Shown here piece by piece: positions 7,744-15,795 of a DNA stretch of 39,468 bases. The notes under the pieces are model-generated. The model searched no databases, was not told the DNA's origin, and saw only the letters and a program-made list of their open reading frames with translations. Numbering within the stretch: position 1 is the first letter of the stretch; each line of letters begins with the position of its first letter. The position numbers and the translations under genes were made by a program. This DNA is from Pedobacter sp. ASV12 (GTDB lineage Bacteria > Bacteroidota > Bacteroidia > Sphingobacteriales > Sphingobacteriaceae), in the NCBI RefSeq assembly GCF_016429155.1, contig NZ_JAELUC010000034.1, positions 1 to 39,468 on the forward strand, in the 5' to 3' direction.

Positions 7744-9294
7744 TTACAATTTGATTTCCTCGTCTTTGGAAGAAAGGAAATGAAATTCGGTCAAGTGGTA
7801 AGAAGATACCGCTTTTACCTTAACGCGCTGGCCAAATTTGAAAAACCATTTCCATTGGAGGGAGAACAGTCCTTTTTTAATGAAGGCCGCTATATAAGGA
7901 TGAACGCATAAAGTGATGTTCTTCTCGTTTTGTTCTTGTAGGATATAGGTAAGGTTGCTCTCTATATCGTCCATCAGCACAATACTGGCTTTGATTTCGC
8001 CGGTACCATCGCAGGTTGGACATTTTTCTACCGTTACAATGTTCATTTCGGGCCTTACCCTTTGTCGGGTAATTTGTACCAGGCCAAATTTGCTCGGTGG
8101 CAAAATGGTATGTTTGGCACGATCGAGCAGCATGAGCTCGCGCAGGTAATCAAAAAGCACCTTGCGGTTGGCCGGTTTGTGCATGTCGATAAAATCGATT
8201 ACCACAATGCCTCCCATATCCCTCAGCCTCAGCTGACGGGCAATTTCTTTAGCCGCTTCCTTGTTTACCTGAAGCGCATTTTCTTCCTGATTTTCCTTGC
8301 TGGCCGTCCGGTTGCCACTGTTTACGTCGATCACGTGCAACGCTTCGGTATGTTCAACTACCAGGTAGGCGCCACCGGCCAGATTTACAGTCTTGCCAAA
8401 GGCATTCTTGATTTGTTTCTCTACACCGAAATGTTCGAAAATAGGCTCCTTGTGCTTGTAATACTTCACGATCTTTTCCATCTCTGGCGAAATTTCGTGC
8501 ACATAAGACTTGATATCTTCGTACAGGTTCGCATCGTTTACGTAAACGTTGGCGAAATCGGTATTTAAAATATCTCTGATTAGGGTAGAAGTACGATCCA
8601 TCTCTCCCCAAACACGTTTAGAGGGCTCGGTATCGGGCAGTTTCTTGGTGAAGCTTTCCCATTTTGATATCGAATCCAATAAATCCTTTTGCAGTTCGGC
8701 AACGCCCTTTCCTTCCGAAACCGTTCTAATGATAACTCCAAAGTTTTGAGGCTTGATACTTTCGATAATCTTTTTGAGACGATTACGTTCGGTATTACTC
8801 TTAATCTTTTTAGAAATCGATATGACGTTAGAAAAAGGTACGAGCACAATATATCTTCCGGCAATTGAAAGATCAGAGCTCAACCTCGGTCCTTTAGTGG
8901 AAATGGGTTCTTTGGCAATTTGAACCGGCAAGATTAAATTTTTGCTGACGATTTCGGATATCTTACCCGCTTTGTTAATGTCGGCTTCTAATTTAAAATT
9001 ATCTAATAAAGTGCCATTGACCGTGCCGTTACGCTTAATTTTAGTAAGCTTTATCAAAGATTGTACCTGGGGCCCAAGGTCGAAATAATGCAAAAACGCA
9101 TCTTTTTCGTAGCCAACATCAACAAAAGCAGCATTTAGGCCAGGCATGATTTTTTTGATGCGGCCCAAATAAATATCGCCTACGGCGTAGTTATTGTTAA
9201 CGTGCTCTTTATGGAGCTCGACGAGGTATTTGTCTTCAATTAAAGCTATGGTTACTCCCATAGGAGTAGAATCGATTATTAATTCCTTTACCAA
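7744..9294 (-). CDS. rng: Ribonuclease E/G family protein (RNase G)
   Basis: This endoribonuclease processes rRNA precursors and decays mRNA. The 516 residues contain an N-terminal S1 RNA-binding region (about 35-125, with YLGRIKKIMPGLNAAFVDVG), the catalytic DNase I-like domain with metal-binding aspartates in HVIDVNSG (D323) and VVIDFIDM (D367), and the zinc-link cysteines CPTC at 425-428. It lacks the long C-terminal scaffold of E. coli RNase E, hence RNase G type. A perfect -7 element (TATTTTTG, minus strand, 9357-9364) lies inside the upstream hairpin, suggesting its own transcription start there. Confidence 0.95.
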   Translation of the reverse strand: MVKELIIDSTPMGVTIALIEDKYLVELHKEHVNNNYAVGDIYLGRIKKIMPGLNAAFVDVGYEKDAFLHYFDLGPQVQSLIKLTKIKRNGTVNGTLLDNFKLEADINKAGKISEIVSKNLILPVQIAKEPISTKGPRLSSDLSIAGRYIVLVPFSNVISISKKIKSNTERNRLKKIIESIKPQNFGVIIRTVSEGKGVAELQKDLLDSISKWESFTKKLPDTEPSKRVWGEMDRTSTLIRDILNTDFANVYVNDANLYEDIKSYVHEISPEMEKIVKYYKHKEPIFEHFGVEKQIKNAFGKTVNLAGGAYLVVEHTEALHVIDVNSGNRTASKENQEENALQVNKEAAKEIARQLRLRDMGGIVVIDFIDMHKPANRKVLFDYLRELMLLDRAKHTILPPSKFGLVQITRQRVRPEMNIVTVEKCPTCDGTGEIKASIVLMDDIESNLTYILQEQNEKNITLCVHPYIAAFIKKGLFSLQWKWFFKFGQRVKVKAVSSYHLTEFHFLSSKDEEIKL

Positions 9295-9355
9295 AAGCTA
9301 CAGATTTTAAGGCAATTGAATGCCCTATTACACTTGGACAAAAAACACATAGAAT

Positions 9356-9394
9356 CCAAAAATAAATACCGTTTAGCGGGGTATTTATTTTTGG
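9356..9394. terminator. Long hairpin ending the hup operon
   Basis: A perfect 15-bp stem, CCAAAAATAAATACC (9356-9370) with GGTATTTATTTTTGG (9380-9394), loop of nine. It lies 22 bases after the 29-codon gene and before RNase G on the same strand. Its lower-coordinate arm also contains a TATTTTTG -7 element on the minus strand. Confidence 0.75.
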
Positions 9395-9416
9395 CCAATA
9401 CACAGATAGGAAAAAC

Positions 9417-9506
9417 CTATTTTTTCTTGTGTCTGTTTTTTCTTAAACGTTTTTTGCGTTTGTGGGTAGCCATTTTATGTCTTTTTCTTTTTTTACCGCT
9501 TGGCAT
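9417..9506 (-). CDS. AURKAIP1/COX24-type 29-residue ribosomal peptide
   Basis: Too short for routine gene calling, this ORF starts MPSGKKRKRHKMATHKRKKR and ends LRKNRHKKK. Twenty of its 29 residues are Lys, Arg or His. It matches the tiny protein widespread in Bacteroidota assigned to the AURKAIP1/COX24 C-terminal domain. In mitochondria that domain belongs to small-subunit protein mS38, and mycobacterial bS22 is its relative, so a small-subunit ribosomal protein is the likely role. It lies 37 bases downstream of the TPR gene and closes an apparent operon hup-TPR-this gene, ended by the 9356-9394 hairpin. Confidence 0.85.
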   Translation of the reverse strand: MPSGKKRKRHKMATHKRKKRLRKNRHKKK

Positions 9507-9543
9507 AATCTTAAGTTTTTAAATGTTTTTATTAATCTGTTAA

Positions 9544-10407
9544 TTAACGTTTATTTTTTAACTCGGCCACTTTCTTGTCTATAAACGACGACAAGGTTGG
9601 GTTGGCCGCTAATTTCTTGCTGTTCAAATAAGCGTCTATTGCTTCTTTGTTCTGGCCCAGGCTTTCGTAAGCCGTAGCCAGGTAAAAATAGGCATCTGGT
9701 GTTGCTTTAATTTGGCTAATGATATTGTTGAAGCGAACAATAGCTTTGTCAAACTGGCCAGATTTGATGGCGAACATGCCTAAATTCATGTTTGCCTTTA
9801 AGTTTTTTGGATCTTGCTCTACCACTTGTCGCAACATGGCAATGCCCTGCATCGGAGCACCCAAGCCATTTACGATGGTAATGCCCAATCCGGTTTTGGC
9901 ATCTAGGCTGGTCGAGTCAAGCGCTAAAGCCTTGGTAAACGCGTTATTGGCTTTTTGAAGCATATGGGGTTGCAAAAGGCTATCCTGTGTATTATCGAAA
10001 GCCTTTAAAAACCTATTGCCTGCATTGAGCCAATTAGCTAAAGAAGACTCTCCATTGGCTACAACTTCGAGGTACAGGGCACTGGGTGCTGGCTGTTCCA
10101 AATCTTCCCATTTCTGGGCCAGCTTTTGCGCCTGCGCTAGTTTTTCGGTTCCAGAAGCACCTTTGTAAGTGTTTTCCAGTACCGTAATCTCTTTGCCGGA
10201 AGCGCTGCTGATCAAGTTTTTTGCGGTGGAAGATATTTCTTCTAGGCTAAGTTGTGGCGAAGCGGTTTGGTCTGCCATGGCAGCCGGTTTGGCCGCTTCT
10301 TCCTTAGGTTTGACCAAGCCTTTGATCGGTCTGGTAAACAAAAATCCAGCAAGCAATACAATTGCAACAATGATAAGCGCTTGTTTTGTACGGATATTGT
10401 TTGCCAT
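9544..10407 (-). CDS. Membrane-anchored TPR protein
   Basis: This 287-residue protein has an N-terminal transmembrane anchor (about residues 9-25, ALIIVAIVLLAGFLF) and then an exported Ala/Lys-rich linker. C-terminal tetratricopeptide repeats follow, as seen in the series AFTKALALDSTSLDAKTGLG, NLKANMNLGMFAIKSGQFDK and ATPDAYFYLATAYESLGQNK. TPR arrays bind partner proteins; no partner can be named. It starts 10 bases after hup and is cotranscribed with it. A cytoplasmic nucleoid protein and a membrane TPR protein in one operon is an unexplained combination. Confidence 0.85.
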   Translation of the reverse strand: MANNIRTKQALIIVAIVLLAGFLFTRPIKGLVKPKEEAAKPAAMADQTASPQLSLEEISSTAKNLISSASGKEITVLENTYKGASGTEKLAQAQKLAQKWEDLEQPAPSALYLEVVANGESSLANWLNAGNRFLKAFDNTQDSLLQPHMLQKANNAFTKALALDSTSLDAKTGLGITIVNGLGAPMQGIAMLRQVVEQDPKNLKANMNLGMFAIKSGQFDKAIVRFNNIISQIKATPDAYFYLATAYESLGQNKEAIDAYLNSKKLAANPTLSSFIDKKVAELKNKR

Positions 10408-10417
10408 GGCGATAGGA

Positions 10418-10720
10418 TTAAGCTTCTGCTTTAACTTTTTTAGAGTTGTTTTTTACTTTGTCAACAAAAACTTTTGCTGGCTTAAAGCTAGGAACAAAAT
10501 GCTCTGGGATAATGATCGCCGTATTTTTAGAAATATTTCTAGCAGTTTTTTGCGCTCTCTTTTTTACAACGAAACTACCAAAACCTCTTACGTAAACATT
10601 TTCGCCGCCAATCATGCTGTTTTTGATTACTTTGAAAAATGCCTCTACTGTTTCCTGCACGTCTACTTTTTCAATTCCTGTCTTTGTTGATATTTCCGAA
10701 ATAATATCTGCCTTAGTCAT
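10418..10720 (-). CDS. hup: HU/IHF family DNA-binding protein
   Basis: HU-type proteins bend and compact DNA as dimers. The 100-residue sequence has the family outline: N-terminal helices (MTKADIISEISTKTGIEKVD), the RGFGSFVVKKRAQKTARN strand pair, the flexible arm tip with NTAIIIPEHFVPSFKPAK, and a Lys-rich tail (KVKNNSKKVKAEA) slightly longer than E. coli HU. It is first in an operon with the TPR protein and the 29-residue ribosomal peptide and has a clear promoter. Confidence 0.95.
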   Translation of the reverse strand: MTKADIISEISTKTGIEKVDVQETVEAFFKVIKNSMIGGENVYVRGFGSFVVKKRAQKTARNISKNTAIIIPEHFVPSFKPAKVFVDKVKNNSKKVKAEA

Positions 10721-10774
10721 ATTTTCTATTTATTAAGTTATTGAGTGTTAAATATTATAACTGTTTTGGGGTTG

Positions 10775-10805
10775 CAAAAGTATTGCTTTTTAATGAGATA
10801 GGAAA
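10775..10805 (-). promoter_or_regulatory. hup operon promoter
   Basis: On the minus strand TACTTTTG (10775-10782) is a perfect TAnnTTTG -7 element, with TTT at 10803-10805 exactly 20 bases upstream as a -33 element. Predicted start is near 10768, leaving a leader of about 48 bases. Confidence 0.65.
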
Positions 10806-10878
10806 ATAAAAGATGATTTATTTACAATTGGACGTATCATGTAAATGCAAGTTTTATCAAAATGCTAGATTAAGGTTG

Positions 10879-10886
10879 TATTTTTG
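10879..10886 (+). promoter_or_regulatory. -7 element directly before mutY
   Basis: TATTTTTG is a perfect -7 match ending only five bases before the mutY ATG. If used, transcription would start at or next to the start codon, giving a leaderless message. No good -33 triplet is seen. Confidence 0.45.
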
Positions 10887-10891
10887 ACAAA

Positions 10892-11941
10892 ATGAGCTTT
10901 CAACAGGAAATTGTAAAATGGTATAAAATCAATAAACGCAGCCTTCCCTGGCGTGATACAACCGACGCTTATGTCATCTGGCTTTCGGAAATCATCCTGC
11001 AGCAGACCAGGGTAGAGCAGGGGCTTCCTTATTTCAACAAGTTTCTTGAAAACTTTCCAACGGTAAGTGATTTTGCCAGCGCCAGCGAAGTACAGGTGCT
11101 TAAGCTTTGGCAGGGACTGGGCTATTATTCGAGGGGGCGTAACATGCTGTTCACGGCCAAACAGGTCATGGACGAGCATAATGGCGTGTTTCCGATTCGG
11201 TATGAGCAATTGGTGAAGCTAAAAGGGGTGGGCGATTACACCGCGGCCGCAATTTCTTCATTTTCGAACAATGAAGCAAGGGCCGTACTTGATGGTAACG
11301 TGTTCAGGGTTTTGGCCAGGTATTTTGGAATAGAAGAGCCGATCAACTCTACCCAGGGCAAAAAAACGTTTGCAGTACTGGCGCAAAGCCTGATTGAAGG
11401 GCAGGAACCATCGCTGTATAACCAGGCTATGATGGAGTTTGGTGCCTTGCAGTGCAAGCCCAAGTCGCCAGACTGCCAGATTTGCCCCCTGCAGCTTGGC
11501 TGCTATGCCCTGCAGCATAAAAAGGTAGCGGTTTTACCAGTTAAGCTGAAAACAGTAAAGGTAAAAGAGCGTTGGTTCAATTATTTTGTAGCGCTTAAGG
11601 ATGGGCATATCCTCAGCAAGGAAAGAAAAGCGGGCGACGTATGGCAGCACCTCTACGATTTTCCGCTGATTGAGACGCCGCAAGCAGTTAGCCTCGGCGA
11701 CGAAAGCTTTTGTCAGGAAATAGAAAATCAGTTCGGCAAGGATGCCAAAATCAGCCTTTTAATGCAAAAGAAGCATGTATTGACACACCAAATTATATAT
11801 GTACAATTTTTTGCTTTAGACAATTATATTGTTAACTTTAAGTTGCATACAGAAATTAAATCGGTTTTGCTCGAAGAATTTGAGGCTTTGCCACATCCGA
11901 AAGTAATCAGCGAATTTATGGAACTGTATGTAAGGAACTAA
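10892..11941 (+). CDS. mutY: A/G-specific adenine DNA glycosylase MutY
   Basis: MutY removes adenine mispaired with 8-oxoguanine. The 349 residues contain the catalytic Glu in WLSEIILQQT (E33), the helix-hairpin-helix motif LKGVGDYTAAAI (110-121), the catalytic Asp in AVLDGN (D134), and the four 4Fe-4S cysteines C188, C195, C198 and C204 with the standard 6-2-5 spacing. A NUDIX-like C-terminal domain for 8-oxoG recognition follows. ssb begins 13 bases after its stop, so the two are probably cotranscribed. Confidence 0.96.
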   Translation: MSFQQEIVKWYKINKRSLPWRDTTDAYVIWLSEIILQQTRVEQGLPYFNKFLENFPTVSDFASASEVQVLKLWQGLGYYSRGRNMLFTAKQVMDEHNGVFPIRYEQLVKLKGVGDYTAAAISSFSNNEARAVLDGNVFRVLARYFGIEEPINSTQGKKTFAVLAQSLIEGQEPSLYNQAMMEFGALQCKPKSPDCQICPLQLGCYALQHKKVAVLPVKLKTVKVKERWFNYFVALKDGHILSKERKAGDVWQHLYDFPLIETPQAVSLGDESFCQEIENQFGKDAKISLLMQKKHVLTHQIIYVQFFALDNYIVNFKLHTEIKSVLLEEFEALPHPKVISEFMELYVRN

Positions 11942-11954
11942 TCAAATAGAATAT

Positions 11955-12383
11955 ATGTCGGGTATTAACAAAGTTATTTTAGTAGGGCATTTGGGCAAAG
12001 ACCCAGAAGTTAGGCATTTAGAAGGAGGAGTTACAGTAGCTAGTTTTCCGTTGGCCACGTCAGAGACTTTTAACAAGGATGGCAAGCGTGTAGAACAGAC
12101 CGAATGGCATAACATCGTGTTATGGCGCGGCTTGGCCGAGGTGGCCTCCAAATACTTGCAGAAAGGCAAGCTGGTTTATATTGAAGGCAAATTACGTACA
12201 CGTTCTTTTGAAGACAAAGAGCGCGTTAAAAAATATGTAACAGAGGTTGTGGCAGAGAACTTTACCATGTTGGGCAGAAAAAGCGATTTTGAGGCTCCAT
12301 CAAACGGTCAGGAAAATACCACAACCAAAACAGAAGACGATTATGTTAGTCCTGTAGATGAAACAGGAGATCTGCCCTTTTAA
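11955..12383 (+). CDS. ssb: Single-stranded DNA-binding protein
   Basis: SSB coats single-stranded DNA during replication and repair. The 142 residues hold the OB fold (INKVILVGHLGKDPEVRHLE near the start, EWHNIVLWRGLAEVASKYLQ in the middle), a short acidic linker, and the conserved C-terminal partner-binding tip ending DLPF. Length is normal for a short bacterial SSB. It follows mutY closely and is ended by a strong terminator. Confidence 0.97.
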   Translation: MSGINKVILVGHLGKDPEVRHLEGGVTVASFPLATSETFNKDGKRVEQTEWHNIVLWRGLAEVASKYLQKGKLVYIEGKLRTRSFEDKERVKKYVTEVVAENFTMLGRKSDFEAPSNGQENTTTKTEDDYVSPVDETGDLPF

Positions 12384-12407
12384 ATCTAATCTCAAACGCT
12401 GTTATGG

Positions 12408-12434
12408 AAAAGGGCCCGAAATTCGGGCCCTTTT
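12408..12434. terminator. Bidirectional terminator between ssb and glmS
   Basis: AAAAGGGCCCG (12408-12418) pairs perfectly with CGGGCCCTTTT (12424-12434). It sits between convergent genes, 25 bases after the ssb stop and immediately beside the glmS stop. Confidence 0.93.
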
Positions 12435-12435
12435 C

Positions 12436-14274
12436 TTATTCTACGGTTACTGATTTGGCTAAATTTCTTGGCTGGTCTACATTGCAGCCTCTTAGTACGG
12501 CAATGTGGTAAGAAAGCAGCTGCAGCGGAATGGTAGCCAGCAAAGGCAAGAAAGCTTCGCTCGCATCCGGGATCTCGATGCAATAATCGGCCATTTTCTT
12601 AACGTCGGTATCACCTTCGGTTACAATGGCAATGACCACGCCCTTTCTGGCCTTTACTTCCTGGATGTTACTGATTACCTTTTCGTACGACGAGTTTTTG
12701 GTGGCGATGAAAACTACCGGCATTTCTTCGTCTATCAAGGCAATAGGACCGTGCTTCATTTCTGCGGCAGGATAGCCTTCTGCATGGATATATGAAATTT
12801 CCTTCAGTTTTAAGGCACCCTCCAGGGCTACCGGGAAACCGCTGCCCCTGCCCAAAAACAGGCAGTTTCTTGAATCCTTGAATTTTTCGGCTATGGTTTT
12901 GATTTGGTCGTTCGATTCCAAGGCATGATGGATTTTTTCTGGAATGCAATCCAATTCTGTTAAAAGTTCAACCAGTTTCGAGTTGACAATGGTGCCTTTT
13001 TGTTGTGCCATATAGAACGCCATTAAGGTAAGTACGGTTACCTGTGCGGTAAAGGCTTTGGTAGAAGCTACCCCAATTTCTGGGCCGGCGTGGGTATAAA
13101 CACCGGCATGGGTAATCCTCGGAATAGAAGCGCCTACTACGTTGCATACCCCAAATATGGTAGCGCCTTTTTCTTTGGCCATTTCAATGGCCGCCATGGT
13201 GTCGGCGGTTTCTCCAGATTGCGAAATCGCAATCACCACATCCTTTTCGGTAATAATCGGGTTCCTGTACCTGAATTCGGAGGCATATTCTACTTCTACA
13301 GGGATACGCGCATATTCCTCGATGAGGTATTCGCCTACCAGACCGGCATGCCACGAGGTACCGCAGGCTACGATGATGATCCGGTCTATGTTTTTGAGCT
13401 TTTCAGCGAATTCCTTAATGCCTCCCAGCTGTACCTTGCCTTCAGCAGGATAAATACGGCCGCGCATACAATCTCTGATTGAACGTGGCTGTTCGTAGAT
13501 CTCTTTCAGCATGAAATGGTCGTAGCCACCTTTTTCCAGCATTTCCAGTTGTAGTTCCAGGGCCTGGATGTAAGGCGTTTGCACCACGTTGTCGAGCCTT
13601 TTGATCAAAAGTTCGTCACGTTTGATGAAAGCGATTTCATTATCGTTAAGGTAGATGACGTTTTTGGTATATTCGATGATAGGTGTCGCATCAGAAGCGA
13701 TAAAATACTCGCCTTCGCCAACGCCAATTACCATGGGGCTTCCTTTTCTGGCCGCAATGAGCTGGTCGGGATGGTCTTGGTCCATGATAACGATGGCATA
13801 AGCGCCATTTACTTCGTTAAGGGCCAAACGTACGGCTTCCAACAAGTCTATTTTTTCGTTTTGATAGATATCTTCTACCAAATGAACCAATACTTCGGTG
13901 TCCGTATCGCTGTTAAAGGTATGGCCTCTTCTCAAAAGCTCTTCTTTGAGCGTAGCGTAGTTTTCGATAATGCCGTTATGGATGATGCTGAGCCTGCCGT
14001 TGTTAGAGGTGTGCGGGTGAGAGTTCCTGTCTGATGGTGCTCCGTGGGTAGCCCAGCGCGTATGACCCATGCCGATAGTGCCGTTCAGGTTTTTGTTCTC
14101 AGCAAAATTTTCCAGCTCTTGAACCTTGCCGGCCTTTTTATAGATGTTGAGGTTGTTATGGTCGATTAAGGCTATGCCTGCACTGTCATAACCTCTGTAT
14201 TCTAGTCTTTTTAAGCCTTTAATTACGATTGGCCATGCCTCGCGAAAGCCAATATAGCCTACAATTCCACACAT
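12436..14274 (-). CDS. glmS: Glutamine-fructose-6-phosphate aminotransferase
   Basis: GlmS makes glucosamine 6-phosphate from fructose 6-phosphate and glutamine, the first step to UDP-GlcNAc. The start at 14274 is fixed by the requirement for Cys as residue 2 (MCGIVGYIG), the N-terminal nucleophile of the glutaminase domain; the frame extends 10 codons further but would block this. The 612 residues have the glutaminase domain with GHTRWATHGAP and SDTDTEVLVH, then two SIS sugar-isomerase domains, ending DQPRNLAKSVTVE as usual. No glmS ribozyme is visible in the roughly 20-base leader. Confidence 0.98.
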   Translation of the reverse strand: MCGIVGYIGFREAWPIVIKGLKRLEYRGYDSAGIALIDHNNLNIYKKAGKVQELENFAENKNLNGTIGMGHTRWATHGAPSDRNSHPHTSNNGRLSIIHNGIIENYATLKEELLRRGHTFNSDTDTEVLVHLVEDIYQNEKIDLLEAVRLALNEVNGAYAIVIMDQDHPDQLIAARKGSPMVIGVGEGEYFIASDATPIIEYTKNVIYLNDNEIAFIKRDELLIKRLDNVVQTPYIQALELQLEMLEKGGYDHFMLKEIYEQPRSIRDCMRGRIYPAEGKVQLGGIKEFAEKLKNIDRIIIVACGTSWHAGLVGEYLIEEYARIPVEVEYASEFRYRNPIITEKDVVIAISQSGETADTMAAIEMAKEKGATIFGVCNVVGASIPRITHAGVYTHAGPEIGVASTKAFTAQVTVLTLMAFYMAQQKGTIVNSKLVELLTELDCIPEKIHHALESNDQIKTIAEKFKDSRNCLFLGRGSGFPVALEGALKLKEISYIHAEGYPAAEMKHGPIALIDEEMPVVFIATKNSSYEKVISNIQEVKARKGVVIAIVTEGDTDVKKMADYCIEIPDASEAFLPLLATIPLQLLSYHIAVLRGCNVDQPRNLAKSVTVE

Positions 14275-14293
14275 ATAGTATTGGTTTAAAAAT

Positions 14294-14326
14294 AAATCGC
14301 TCAAAAGTATTGCTTTTGAGCGATTT
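14294..14326 (-). terminator. Terminator of the DUF4270 operon
   Basis: A perfect 14-bp stem, AAATCGCTCAAAAG (14294-14307) with CTTTTGAGCGATTT (14313-14326), five-base loop, followed on the minus strand by TTTATTTTT. It lies 30 bases past the DUF4270 stop and overlaps the glmS promoter. Confidence 0.88.
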
Positions 14327-14332
14327 AATCAA
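14302..14332 (-). promoter_or_regulatory. glmS promoter inside the preceding terminator
   Basis: On the minus strand TTG (14330-14332), exactly 20 bases, then TACTTTTG (14302-14309) form a full-consensus Bacteroidota promoter. The -7 element occupies one arm and the loop of the DUF4270 terminator. Start is predicted near 14295, about 20 bases before the glmS ATG. Confidence 0.65.
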
Positions 14333-14355
14333 ACGTTTGCGTAGAATATATTTGA

Positions 14356-15771
14356 CTAGTTGATTTTCGTGTAATAGATGTTCAGTTTCATGACGTTATC
14401 GCCTGCCACCGGATTCTTTTTGAATGATCCGATAACTGCTCTTGCACCTGATGCCATTGATGGAGCAAGGCTAAATTGGTCTGTAGGCGTTGGGGCCAAA
14501 AACGTACCGTAATCCTGTGTTTTTCCATTAATCAGGTCCTGGATGTACGCCGTAACCACAAAAACGTATTGCTTTTTGATGGCGTTGAAATAGCCGCCAA
14601 AAATTGCGGCGGTTTGCGTTACCCTGGGGTCGGCCGGGGTAGTTAGGCTTCCCCTGTCGTTATCCGGAATGTTTTTGCGTTGTTCGGCAATGTCATATCG
14701 GTAAAGAGCTAAACGTGGCGCGGCATTGAATGGAATAGGGTCGGTACCGCTGCTCAGGTCAATAACCAATTCGGCTTTGTTTACAACTACTTTGCCCACA
14801 TTGGCTACGAAGTTTTTGAGGTAAGGAAAAGCAATCTTGGTTCTTAAGCCCGATAAGGGTTGCAAATAAGTAACCGGATATTGTTGGTTTGGATTGGCCA
14901 GCTGGGTTGCTACAGGGGTAGAGCTATAGTTGTGTGTTACGGTAGAAACAACTGGCGCACTGGTGTTAACGATTGGGAAATTAACCGAAACAGTATCAGG
15001 CTGGTTTGTGGTTGTATTTTGCTTTTTGTAGTATAAGTATAATCCAGATGTTGCACCAGTAAATTCAAAAAACATCATGGCTCCATTGGTAGAAGGTGTA
15101 CTTGCCTTGACCTGCAATCCTCTAAAGAAGCGAAGAAAGTTTTCGTTGTATTTAAAGTTGTCTGTGTTAATGTTGATGATGTTTTCTTCGATAAAGGCTT
15201 TGTTGATTGGAATCCTGATCTGTGGCGAGGCGCTTCTTATGGTGTCGGCCTTGCCTGCTACGATATCTGTAACCTTAACCCTGGTATTGGGGTATATTTT
15301 ACCACTTTTGCTACCCAGCAACGTATTTGAGGTTGCCCAGTTTACGTTGCTAAGGAATGACTCTGCGGTAGAGAGGTTGTCCATAAGCTGACGAACTTCG
15401 AAACTGTAGTTGGCAGTACTGTCTCCATAAAATTCGCCACCATAATTAAGTACCAAAATGGCAGAATCTAAAGTTGGGGTGGCGCCAAAGTTATAGGCAC
15501 TACTTGGCACATTAACCGCCATGGATAAGCTTGCCTCGGTTTGGCCGAATAATGGGTCTTTTAAAAGGCCCAGCGGGTTTCGGGCCAGGCCGTTGGTAGA
15601 AACGATTTGGTCGCTCAACGTCCTCGAACTGATGGTTACCGTATCGACCAATGAGCCTTGTATGGCTGTACTAGGATCAATTTGCAGACCTATGGTTGAA
15701 GTCTTTTCGCACGAAGCGAAAAGAAAAAGACTTATTAACAGGGTCAATAAGTCTAATTTTAAGAATCTCAT
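14356..15771 (-). CDS. DUF4270 family lipoprotein
   Basis: The 471-residue protein begins with a lipoprotein signal peptide, MRFLKLDLLTLLISLFLFAS, with the lipid-anchored Cys at residue 21 and EKTSTIG after it. The long mature part is beta-rich with the repeated Ser/Thr/Asn-rich style of DUF4270 cell-envelope proteins. The family is largely confined to Bacteroidota and has no assigned function. It lies 24 bases downstream of the half-size glycogen synthase gene, with no terminator between, and upstream of glmS. Confidence 0.85.
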   Translation of the reverse strand: MRFLKLDLLTLLISLFLFASCEKTSTIGLQIDPSTAIQGSLVDTVTISSRTLSDQIVSTNGLARNPLGLLKDPLFGQTEASLSMAVNVPSSAYNFGATPTLDSAILVLNYGGEFYGDSTANYSFEVRQLMDNLSTAESFLSNVNWATSNTLLGSKSGKIYPNTRVKVTDIVAGKADTIRSASPQIRIPINKAFIEENIININTDNFKYNENFLRFFRGLQVKASTPSTNGAMMFFEFTGATSGLYLYYKKQNTTTNQPDTVSVNFPIVNTSAPVVSTVTHNYSSTPVATQLANPNQQYPVTYLQPLSGLRTKIAFPYLKNFVANVGKVVVNKAELVIDLSSGTDPIPFNAAPRLALYRYDIAEQRKNIPDNDRGSLTTPADPRVTQTAAIFGGYFNAIKKQYVFVVTAYIQDLINGKTQDYGTFLAPTPTDQFSLAPSMASGARAVIGSFKKNPVAGDNVMKLNIYYTKIN

Positions 15772-15795
15772 ATTTATATTAAAAATAATGCTGTA

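Noticed and set aside
14275..14300. glmS ribozyme or riboswitch upstream of glmS
   Set aside because: The probable leader is only about 20 bases, too short for the ribozyme core.
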